Assembly (NCBI GenBank): GCA_040508515.1
Contig: JBEVMS010000295.1
Span: forward strand, 1 to 7,779
DNA length: 7,779 nt
DNA from: JBEVMS01 sp040508515
Lineage (GTDB): Bacteria; Pseudomonadota; Gammaproteobacteria; Xanthomonadales; Rhodanobacteraceae
Direction of reading: 5' to 3'
Notes under the pieces: generated by a model
Seen by the model: only the letters and a program-made list of their open reading frames with translations
What the model was told of the DNA's origin: nothing
Databases searched by the model: none
Translations under genes and position numbers: made by a program
Shown: positions 1-5,955 of the stretch, piece by piece
Layout of the letters: every line of letters starts with the position of its first letter
Numbering within the stretch: position 1 is the stretch's first letter

Positions 1-2
1 TG

Positions 3-122
3 GCGCTGCATCGTAATGAACTGCTGTATTCGTTGACCGATGTGACCGAGTGTGCGGTGGTCATAGGCGAGGACCAGTTGCTGTTACTTCCCTTCCTGCA
101 GCCGGGACTTACCGTCCACTAA
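3..122 (+). CDS. C-terminal fragment of an unidentified gene (truncated by window edge)
   Basis: An open frame runs from the left edge to a TAA stop at 120-122. It encodes 39 residues that begin ALHRNELLYS and end PFLQPGLTVH. The other two + frames are closed by position 36, and codon choice is compatible with coding sequence. The fragment is moderately hydrophobic (a run of five leucines around residues 26-32) but too short to show a domain, so I do not recognise the family. It would be transcribed convergently with the LysR gene that ends at 224. Because the true start lies outside the window, the call rests only on an open frame ending in a stop and could be chance. Confidence 0.45.
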   Translation, partial: ALHRNELLYSLTDVTECAVVIGEDQLLLLPFLQPGLTVH

Positions 123-129
123 GCGTGTC

Positions 130-169
130 GCGAACGCCGCGTGGGTACGCCGACGCCCAAGGCGTTCGC
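130..169. repeat. Inverted repeat after the left-edge frame, possible hairpin
   Basis: GCGAACGCC (130-138) is matched exactly by GGCGTTCGC (161-169). Inside the 22-nt gap a shorter pair, TGGG (142-145) and CCCA (156-159), could extend the stem. It starts 8 nt after the TAA at 120-122, where a terminator for the left gene would sit. No T-tract follows, so it is not a classical intrinsic terminator. It could aid termination for either convergent transcript. Confidence 0.3.
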
Positions 170-205
170 CTGAGCGAGTGGCGTATGCCGCATCTGGCGC
201 ACGAT

Positions 206-228
206 GCTGAGCTTAAGTACCACTCAGC
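206..228. repeat. Small inverted repeat over the stop codon of the LysR gene
   Basis: GCTGAG (206-211) pairs with CTCAGC (223-228) across an 11-nt loop. The right arm contains the LysR stop codon (TCA on the + strand at 224-226). Position at the 3' end of that gene suggests an RNA end structure. The stem is only 6 bp and has no T-tract, so support is weak. Confidence 0.2.
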
Positions 229-1201
229 GCACGGCCATCGGCCGGGCAGGCTTGGCCATCACCGGTGGGTTGAGCTCGGTCGTCTCCAACTGCTTGTGCA
301 TGGGCTCGCAGGTTACCGAGAACAGACTGGACACCCATTCAATGAACGCCTGCACGCGTGCGGACAGATGCCGCTTTTGCGGATAGACCACCCACAGCGG
401 CGAACCCAGGAACACGGTGTCGACCATGACCGGTTCGAGCTGCCTTTCGTGCAGGCGATGCGCGGCCAGGCAGTAAGGCGCGTGGATAATCCCCAATCCG
501 GCCACCGCCGCCTGGATCACCGATTCGCCATCGTTGATCAACATGTGCGCATCGATATCCAGCGCGACCCGTCCTGCGGGCGTGTCGAACTGCCATTGCA
601 GCGCGCGCCCTGTGGTCGCATCGACGTAGTTGATCAGCTTGTGTTGCTTTAGGTCGTCGATGTGCTCGGGTCGGCCGTGGTGATCCAGGTAGCTGGGTGA
701 AGCAAACAGGCCATTGTTGAAATAGCCGATCTTGCGCGCGATCAGGCTGGAATCCTCCAGTTCACCGATGCGGATCGCGCAGTCGAAGCCTTCTTCATTG
801 AGGTCGAAGGCGTAATCGCGCATCGACAATTCGACGCGGATATCCGGATACAGCGCCTCGAAGGTGGCGAAGTTGGGAATCAGTGCGCTGCGCCCGATCG
901 CCGTAGGCACGGCGATGCGCAGGTTGCCGCTGGGTTTGACCCGCGCGTGGCTGAGCGATTCCTTGGCTTCGGTCAAATCGGCCAGGATGTCCTTGCAACG
1001 GGCGTAGAACAGCGAGCCCTCGTCAGTCAGGCGAAGTGCGCGCGTGGTGCGGAAGAACAAACGGGTGTCGAGCTGTTCTTCCAGCCGCGAGATGGCGCGG
1101 CTGATTCCCGAAGGCGTCATTTCCAGTTGTTGGGCGGCGGCCGAGAAGCTCTTGGCCTCGACCACGCGGACAAAGATGGAAATGGTGGAAAAGTCTTCCA
1201 T
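224..1201 (-). CDS. LysR-type transcriptional regulator, divergent from efflux operon
   Basis: This is a DNA-binding regulator of 325 residues that probably controls the neighbouring efflux operon. The N-terminal winged helix-turn-helix is at about residues 1-60: MEDFSTISIFVRVVEAKSFS, then AAAQQLEMTPSGISRAISRLEEQL with the recognition helix, then FFRTTRALRLTDEG. A linker helix follows at about 65-88. The rest (about 92-295) is a periplasmic-binding-protein-like effector domain with NLRIAVPTAIGR, the FDCAIRIGEL segment and AAVAGLGIIHAPY. The segment order resembles the CrgA/DmlR-like branch of the family. About 30 proline- and lysine-containing residues trail the last helix. I chose the start at 1201 because GGAGA on the - strand (1209-1213) lies 7 nt upstream and because LysR proteins normally begin close to this point. 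A start at 1240 would add 13 atypical residues and lacks a good ribosome-binding site. Divergent orientation with a shared 344-base control region is the usual arrangement of LysR regulators and their targets. The effector ligand cannot be inferred. Confidence 0.93.
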   Translation of the reverse strand: MEDFSTISIFVRVVEAKSFSAAAQQLEMTPSGISRAISRLEEQLDTRLFFRTTRALRLTDEGSLFYARCKDILADLTEAKESLSHARVKPSGNLRIAVPTAIGRSALIPNFATFEALYPDIRVELSMRDYAFDLNEEGFDCAIRIGELEDSSLIARKIGYFNNGLFASPSYLDHHGRPEHIDDLKQHKLINYVDATTGRALQWQFDTPAGRVALDIDAHMLINDGESVIQAAVAGLGIIHAPYCLAAHRLHERQLEPVMVDTVFLGSPLWVVYPQKRHLSARVQAFIEWVSSLFSVTCEPMHKQLETTELNPPVMAKPARPMAVR

Positions 1202-1208
1202 TGCACGG

Positions 1209-1213
1209 TCTCC
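1209..1213 (-). promoter_or_regulatory. Ribosome-binding site of the LysR gene
   Basis: TCTCC on the + strand reads GGAGA on the - strand and sits 7 nt before the ATG at 1201. It decides the start between 1201 and the upstream in-frame ATG at 1240, which has no comparable purine-rich site. Confidence 0.6.
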
Positions 1214-1305
1214 GGCGACGGACGCTTGCGTCTGTCGCATCGTTCGCCAGGCTATCGACGGTGGTCGGGGTGAGCGAGGTGTCGGTAGCGGTGATGGCGC
1301 TGTGG

Positions 1306-1317
1306 TGTGATGTCACA
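1306..1317. promoter_or_regulatory. Short dyad TGTGA-N2-TCACA, regulator side
   Basis: TGTGA (1306-1310) and TCACA (1313-1317) form a perfect dyad around TG. It lies 105 bp upstream of the LysR start, where an autoregulatory site or promoter would be expected. On the - strand it contains TTGTGA, a possible -35 hexamer, but I see no good -10 at the right distance. The half-sites match CRP/Clp half-sites, but the 2-bp spacer is far shorter than the 6-bp spacer those proteins need. The GTGA/TCAC core also resembles the dyad at 1436-1450. Confidence 0.3.
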
Positions 1318-1373
1318 ACCGATGCTTGCCCGACGCTTTGACGCCTCGTCGCACCGCGCGCCATGGAGGGCAT

Positions 1374-1391
1374 ACCGCGCCACAGCGCGGT
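1374..1391. repeat. GC-rich hairpin in the divergent control region
   Basis: ACCGCGC (1374-1380) and GCGCGGT (1385-1391) are perfect reverse complements around the tetraloop CACA. No T-tract follows on either strand. It lies between the two promoter areas and upstream of the presumed operon transcript, so it may be a DNA-level element rather than an RNA terminator. Function unknown. Confidence 0.45.
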
Positions 1392-1435
1392 TGGACTGGC
1401 GATGGAGCATCCGGGGCGCAACACGTCGTGCATTC

Positions 1436-1450
1436 GTGATTGGTAATCAC
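1436..1450. promoter_or_regulatory. Probable LysR-type operator (T-N11-A dyad)
   Basis: GTGATTGGTAATCAC has 6-bp perfect arms (GTGATT/AATCAC) around a 3-bp centre. T1437 and A1449 give the T-N11-A form described for LysR-family binding sites. It lies 95 bp upstream of the adaptor start and about 235 bp from the regulator start, so it is placed to control the efflux operon. The half-site GTGATT recurs at 1458-1463, 22 bp or two helical turns further on, on the same DNA face. Binding by the adjacent LysR protein is inference. Confidence 0.55.
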
Positions 1451-1468
1451 AAGAAAAGTGATTCTAAA
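1440..1468 (+). promoter_or_regulatory. Candidate promoter of the efflux operon
   Basis: TTGGTA (1440-1445) and TCTAAA (1463-1468) each match the sigma-70 hexamers at four of six positions, with a 17-bp spacer. The -35 overlaps the T-N11-A dyad and the -10 overlaps the repeated half-site. A regulator bound to these would touch or block RNA polymerase. An alternative -10 is GACAAT at 1487-1492, with a poor -35. The weak hexamers fit an activator-dependent or tightly controlled promoter. Confidence 0.3.
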
Positions 1469-1545
1469 CCTATTTCTCGCCCCGGAGACAATACCTAGAG
1501 TCCCGCAGTCGCCTGCTCCCGTCAGGCAGAAATCCAGGGAACATC

Positions 1546-2757
1546 ATGAAAAAGAAGGTTCTATATGCCGCTACGGCCGTGGCGGCTATCGCCGTTGGTG
1601 CCGTGCTGCTGGGTGAAAGCGCGCCCGAGAGCCGCGCGCAGACCGCCCCGGCGGCGCCCGAAGTGACGGTGGCGGCGGTCTTGCTGCGCAACGTCGAGGA
1701 CACCGGTGTGTACACCGGACGGTTGCAGGCGGTCGACACCATCGATATTCGACCGCGCGTCAACGGCTATATCGACACCGTCGCTTTCAAAGAAGGCGCT
1801 AGCGTGCATAAGGGTGACGTGCTGTTCCGCATCGATCCGCGTCCCTATCAGGCCGAGGTCGATCGGCTCAGTGCGCAGCTGACCCAGGCGCGCGCCGAGG
1901 CCAGCCAGGCGCTGACCAATGCCGAGCGCGGCCAGCGCCTGCTGGCGCAGAACGCGGTGGCCAAGGAAGAAGCCGAACGTTTGAACACGGTCGCCGCCAG
2001 CGCACGCGCCAGCATTGCCGCCGGCCAGGCCGCGCTGGATGCCGCGCGGCTCAACCTGGGCTTTACCGACGTGCGTGCACCGATCGACGGCAAAGTCAGC
2101 AATCAGATGGTCAATGCAGGCAACCTGGTGTCCAGCAGCGACGTGCTGACGCGAGTGGTCAGCGTCAATCCAATCTACGCGTATTTCGATGTCGACGAGC
2201 AGAGCTACCTGAAGTTCGACCGTGCGCTGCGTCAATCCGGCAAGGCGCCGACGGTGGCGATGGCGCTGGCCGACGAGCAGGATTTTCCGCATCCGGGCAA
2301 GCTCGATTTCGTCGACAACCAGCTCAACCAGGGCTCGGGCACGATCCGCCTGCGCGCGGTATTCGCCAACGCCGATGGCTTCTACACGCCGGGCTTGTAC
2401 GCGCGCATTCGCCTGCGTGACGGCAGCGCGCAGGCGCGCGCGTTGATCGACGATGCGGCGATCGGCACCGATCTGGGCAACAAGTTCGTCTACGTGGTGG
2501 GCGCCGATCACAAGGTCAGCTATCGCAAGGTCGACACCGGCCCGCTGTACGACGGCCTGCGCGTGATCACCGAGGGCCTCAAGGCCGGCGACCAAGTGGT
2601 GGTCAATGGCCTGCAACGCGTGCAGCCCGGCGTGCAGGTGCAAGCGGTCACGGTGGCGATGGATGCCAACCTCAGCGACGCCGACAAGGCGCAACTGGCG
2701 GCTTCCGCCACGCCTGACGCTAGCGTCATGACGACCGCCAGCACCAAGCAGCGCTGA
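1546..2757 (+). CDS. mexE: RND efflux periplasmic adaptor subunit (membrane fusion protein), MexE-like
   Basis: This 403-residue adaptor links the inner-membrane pump to the outer-membrane channel. Residues 1-32 form a signal peptide or N-terminal anchor: MKKK, a hydrophobic stretch to about 22, then a possible cut after ESRA. The split lipoyl domain is at about 66-100 (RPRVNGYIDTVAFKEGASV, GDVLFRIDPRPY) and 171-205 (FTDVRAPIDGKVSNQMVNAG). The coiled-coil hairpin lies between them at 101-170, the beta-barrel at about 207-298 (YAYFDVDEQSYLKF, FVDNQLNQGSGTIRLRAVF, GFYTPGLYARI) and the membrane-proximal domain at about 300-370 (IGTDLGNKFVYVV, VVVNGLQRVQPG). These blocks are like MexE. A strong site AGGGA (1536-1540) lies 5 nt before the ATG. 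Unlike MexE, which is a lipoprotein, this protein has no cysteine at all, so it cannot be lipidated. In the channel-docking motif R-x3-L-x6-S at the hairpin tip, R128 and L132 are present but the serine is A139. It is the first gene of the operon. Confidence 0.95.
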   Translation: MKKKVLYAATAVAAIAVGAVLLGESAPESRAQTAPAAPEVTVAAVLLRNVEDTGVYTGRLQAVDTIDIRPRVNGYIDTVAFKEGASVHKGDVLFRIDPRPYQAEVDRLSAQLTQARAEASQALTNAERGQRLLAQNAVAKEEAERLNTVAASARASIAAGQAALDAARLNLGFTDVRAPIDGKVSNQMVNAGNLVSSSDVLTRVVSVNPIYAYFDVDEQSYLKFDRALRQSGKAPTVAMALADEQDFPHPGKLDFVDNQLNQGSGTIRLRAVFANADGFYTPGLYARIRLRDGSAQARALIDDAAIGTDLGNKFVYVVGADHKVSYRKVDTGPLYDGLRVITEGLKAGDQVVVNGLQRVQPGVQVQAVTVAMDANLSDADKAQLAASATPDASVMTTASTKQR

Positions 2758-2771
2758 GTGCGGATACTTCG

Positions 2772-5700
2772 ATGAAAAATATTGCTCAATACTTTATCGA
2801 TCGGCCGATCTTCGCGGGCGTGCTGTCGGTGCTGTTCGTGATCGCCGGCTCGATCGCGTTGTTCAAGTTGCCGATCAGCGAATACCCCGAAGTGGTACCG
2901 CCGACCGTGGTGGTGCGCGCCAACTACCCAGGCGCCAACCCCAAGACCATCGCCGAAACCGTCGCCACGCCGCTGGAGGAACAGATCAACGGCGTGGAGA
3001 ACATGCTCTACACCTCTTCACAGGCGACCAGCGACGGGCAGATGACGCTGACCGTGACCTTCGCCCTGGGCACCGATCTGGACACGGCGCAGGTGCAGGT
3101 GCAGAACCGCGTCGCCCAGGCGCTGCCACGACTGCCCGACGAAGTGCAGCGTCTGGGTGTGACCACGCAGAAAAGCTCGCCGGACTTGACCCTGGTGGTG
3201 CATCTGATCTCGCCCGATCACCGCTATGACGGCCTGTACCTGTCCAACTACGCGCGCGTGCACGTCAAGGATGAGCTGGCGCGCTTGGACGGCGTGGGCG
3301 ATGTGCAGATCTTCGGCGCCGGCGAATACGCGATGCGGGTCTGGCTGGACCCGGACAAGCTGGCGCGGCGCGGCCTGAGCACCGGCGAGGTGGTCAGCGC
3401 GATTCGCACGCAGAACGTGCAGGTGGCCGCCGGCGCGCTGAACGCCCAGCCGGTGCCTAACGCCACCGCCTTCCAGCTCAACATCAACACCCAGGGTCGA
3501 CTGATCAGCGAGGATGAGTTCCGCAACATCATCGTGCGCAGCAATGCCGATGGCGTGGTGCATCTGCGCGATGTGGCGCGGGTGGAATTAGGTTCGAGTC
3601 AATACGCGCTGCGCAGCTTGCTCAACAACCAGGACGCTGCGGCGGTGCCGATCTTCCAGCGGCCCGGTTCCAACGCGATCCAGATCTCCGACGAAGTGCG
3701 CACCACGATGGAGCGCCTGAAGAAGGATTTCCCGCAAGGCCTGGATTACTCCATCGTCTACGACACCACGATCTTCGTGCGGTCCTCGATCGAGGCGGTG
3801 GTGCACACCTTGTTCGAGGCAATCATCCTGGTCGTGCTGGTGGTGATCCTGTTCCTGCAGACTTGGCGCGCCTCGTTGATTCCGCTGATCGCGGTGCCGG
3901 TGTCTTTGGTGGGCACCTTCGCGATCATGTACATCGCCGGCTTCTCGCTGAATGCGTTGTCGTTGTTTGGATTGGTGTTGGCGATCGGCATCGTGGTGGA
4001 CGATGCGATCGTGGTAGTGGAAAACGTCGAGCGGCATATCGAACTGGGGCAGCCGCCCAAGGAGGCTGCGCGTAAGGCCATGCGCGAAGTCACCGGGCCG
4101 ATCGTGGCCACCGCGCTGGTGCTCTGCGCGGTGTTCGTTCCGGCGGCTTTCATCAGCGGATTGACCGGGCAGTTCTATCGCCAGTTCGCGTTGACCATCG
4201 CCATCTCCACGGTGATTTCGGCGTTCAATTCGCTGACCTTGAGTCCGGCGCTGGCGGCGCTGCTGCTAAAGGGCCATAACGAGCCGAAGGATCGTTTGGC
4301 CGTCTGGATGGATCGCGCTCTGGGCTGGTTGTTTCGCCCGTTCAACCGCATGTTCGAGCGCGGCGCCAATCGCTACGTCGGCGGCGTCAGGCGGATTCTG
4401 CGCTCCGGTTCGATCGCCTTGTTCGTTTACGCCGGACTGGTGGCACTGGCCTTGCTGGGTTTTGCCAAGGTGCCGTCCGGGTTCGTGCCGCCGCAGGACA
4501 AGCAATACCTGGTGGCGTTCGCCCAGTTGCCCAATGCCGCTTCGCTCGATCGCACCGATGCGGTGATCCGTCGAATGACCGACATCGCGCTCAAGCAGCC
4601 AGGCGTGGAGGGCGCGGTCGCGTTCCCCGGCCTGTCGATCAACGGCTTCACCAACTCGACCAACTCCGGCATCGTGTTCGTCACCTTGAAGCCGTTCGAC
4701 GAACGGCGTGACGCCTCGCGCTCGGCCGGCGCTATCAACACCGCCTTGCAGCAGAAGTTCGGCGTCATCCAGGACGCCTTCATCGGCGTGGTGGCGCCGC
4801 CGCCGGTGCAGGGTTTGGGCACGATCGGCGGCTTCCGTTTGCAGATCGAGGACCGCGCCGGACTTGGCTACGTCGAATTGCAGAAGCAGTTGCAGAATCT
4901 GATTGCCAAGGGCGCGCAGGTACCGGCGCTGGGACCGATGTTCACCAGCTACCAAGCCGCGGTGCCGCAGATCGATGCCGACGTGAATCGCGAGAAGGCG
5001 ATGGCCGAGGGCGTCAACCTGGATGACGTGGCGCAGACCATGCAGGCCTATCTGGGTTCGCTTTACGTCAACGACTTCAACCAGTTCGGGCGTACCTATC
5101 AAGTGGATGTTTCGGCCGAGCCGTCGTTCCGTCACGAGCCGCAGGACATCGCGCAGTTGAAGGTGCGTAACGCCAGTGGACAGATGGTGCCGCTGGGCTC
5201 GTTCGTGACCATGCGCCAAAGCGTCGGGCCGGAACGGGCGATGCACTACAACGGCTTCACCACCGCCGAACTCAACGGCGGCCCGGCGCCAGGCTTCAGC
5301 ACCGGCCAGGCGCAGACGGCCATGGAAAAGCTGTTGCACGACAACCTGCCCAACGGCATGACCTACGAATGGACCGAGCTGACCTATCAGCAGATCCTGG
5401 CCGGCAACACCGCGGTGCTGGTGTTCCCGCTGTCGGTGCTGCTGGTGTTCCTGGTGCTGTCCTCGCTGTACGAGAGCATTTCGCTGCCGCTGGCGGTGAT
5501 CCTGATCGTGCCGATGGTGCTGCTCTCGGCGATCGCCGGCGTGTTCTTCACCGGTGGTGACGACAACATCTTCACCCAGATCGGTCTGATCGTGCTGGTG
5601 GGGTTGGCCTGCAAGAACGCGATCCTGATCGTCGAATTCGCTCGCGAAGCCCAGGCCGAAGGCATGGATCGCAATCAGGCGGTATTGGAAGCGGCGCGCT

Positions 5701-5954
5701 TGCGCTTGCGCCCGATTTTGATGACTTCGATCGCTTTCATCATGGGCGTGATTCCGCTGGTCACTTCGCACGGCGCGGGCGCGGAAATGCGTCACGCGAT
5801 GGGCGTGGCGGTGTTCGCCGGCATGCTGGGTGTGACCATTTTTGGCTTGATCTACACGCCGCTGTTCTATGTGCTGCTGCGGGCGATGGTGGAACGGCGC
5901 GAGGCGCGTCGCGCGCAACGTCTGGCTGAGCTGCCCGCTCTTGAGGGTCATTGA
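2772..5954 (+). CDS. mexF: RND multidrug efflux pump, inner-membrane permease, MexF-like (HAE1 family)
   Basis: This 1060-residue proton/drug antiporter works as a trimer and is the engine of the complex; length is normal for the family (AcrB 1049, MexF about 1060). TM1 is at 10-30, the first porter/docking loop at about 31-340, TM2-TM6 at 341-495, TM7 near 546-564, the second loop at 565-875 and TM8-TM12 at 877-1036. Family motifs are intact: RPIFAGVLSVLFVIAG, LPISEYPEVVPPTVVVRANY, the TM4 motif AIGIVVDDAIVVVENVERH with D410 and D411, K948 in GLACKNAILIVEFA of TM10, and R978 in RLRPILMTS of TM11. These match the AcrB proton relay D407/D408/K940/R971. TSPDLT-type residues replace the AcrB F136 region (SPDLTLVVHL, 136-145), and GAVAFPGLSINGF (614-627) is also a MexF-branch feature. 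This places it outside the AcrB/MexB branch, so chloramphenicol-, quinolone- or trimethoprim-like substrates are plausible but unproven. The start follows the adaptor stop by 14 nt with only a weak purine site, so translational coupling is likely. Its first codons are strikingly AT-rich. Confidence 0.97.
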   Translation: MKNIAQYFIDRPIFAGVLSVLFVIAGSIALFKLPISEYPEVVPPTVVVRANYPGANPKTIAETVATPLEEQINGVENMLYTSSQATSDGQMTLTVTFALGTDLDTAQVQVQNRVAQALPRLPDEVQRLGVTTQKSSPDLTLVVHLISPDHRYDGLYLSNYARVHVKDELARLDGVGDVQIFGAGEYAMRVWLDPDKLARRGLSTGEVVSAIRTQNVQVAAGALNAQPVPNATAFQLNINTQGRLISEDEFRNIIVRSNADGVVHLRDVARVELGSSQYALRSLLNNQDAAAVPIFQRPGSNAIQISDEVRTTMERLKKDFPQGLDYSIVYDTTIFVRSSIEAVVHTLFEAIILVVLVVILFLQTWRASLIPLIAVPVSLVGTFAIMYIAGFSLNALSLFGLVLAIGIVVDDAIVVVENVERHIELGQPPKEAARKAMREVTGPIVATALVLCAVFVPAAFISGLTGQFYRQFALTIAISTVISAFNSLTLSPALAALLLKGHNEPKDRLAVWMDRALGWLFRPFNRMFERGANRYVGGVRRILRSGSIALFVYAGLVALALLGFAKVPSGFVPPQDKQYLVAFAQLPNAASLDRTDAVIRRMTDIALKQPGVEGAVAFPGLSINGFTNSTNSGIVFVTLKPFDERRDASRSAGAINTALQQKFGVIQDAFIGVVAPPPVQGLGTIGGFRLQIEDRAGLGYVELQKQLQNLIAKGAQVPALGPMFTSYQAAVPQIDADVNREKAMAEGVNLDDVAQTMQAYLGSLYVNDFNQFGRTYQVDVSAEPSFRHEPQDIAQLKVRNASGQMVPLGSFVTMRQSVGPERAMHYNGFTTAELNGGPAPGFSTGQAQTAMEKLLHDNLPNGMTYEWTELTYQQILAGNTAVLVFPLSVLLVFLVLSSLYESISLPLAVILIVPMVLLSAIAGVFFTGGDDNIFTQIGLIVLVGLACKNAILIVEFAREAQAEGMDRNQAVLEAARLRLRPILMTSIAFIMGVIPLVTSHGAGAEMRHAMGVAVFAGMLGVTIFGLIYTPLFYVLLRAMVERREARRAQRLAELPALEGH

Positions 5955-5955
5955 G

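Larger units (their letters stand above)
1202..1545. other. Divergent control region between regulator and efflux operon
   Basis: These 344 bases separate two start codons facing apart, so promoters of both units must lie here. I find no convincing small gene: the open frames in it are rich in Arg and Ser, lack good ribosome-binding sites and overlap the control elements. Its content is a dyad at 1306-1317 on the regulator side, a GC-rich hairpin at 1374-1391, a T-N11-A dyad at 1436-1450 plus a repeated half-site at 1458-1463, a possible promoter at 1440-1468, and the operon leader with its ribosome-binding site at 1536-1540. The stretch 1436-1480 is clearly more AT-rich than its surroundings, as expected of a promoter. 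Confidence 0.7.

Noticed and set aside
1202..1240. Longer LysR start at 1240 adding 13 residues
   Set aside because: It lacks a good ribosome-binding site, and the added residues are not typical of LysR N-termini. GGAGA at 1209-1213 fits the ATG at 1201.
1306..1317. CRP/Clp binding site
   Set aside because: The half-sites TGTGA and TCACA match, but the spacer is 2 bp instead of 6, so a CRP-type dimer could not bind both.
1307..1498. 63-codon open frame in the divergent control region
   Set aside because: It covers the operator and the hairpin, is Arg- and Ser-rich, and has no ribosome-binding site.
1561..2694. 377-codon open frame antisense to the adaptor gene
   Set aside because: It is a codon-bias shadow of a gene with unmistakable adaptor domains, with no recognisable product.
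4266..5951. 561-codon open frame antisense to the pump gene
   Set aside because: It is rich in His, Arg and Gln with no domain, and mirrors the codon bias of the real pump gene on the opposite strand.
5869..5955. Upstream in-frame extension of the outer-membrane channel gene, overlapping the pump gene
   Set aside because: The added 29 residues would bury the lipoprotein signal peptide. The ATG at 5956 has a ribosome-binding site and gives a correct lipobox at Cys18.
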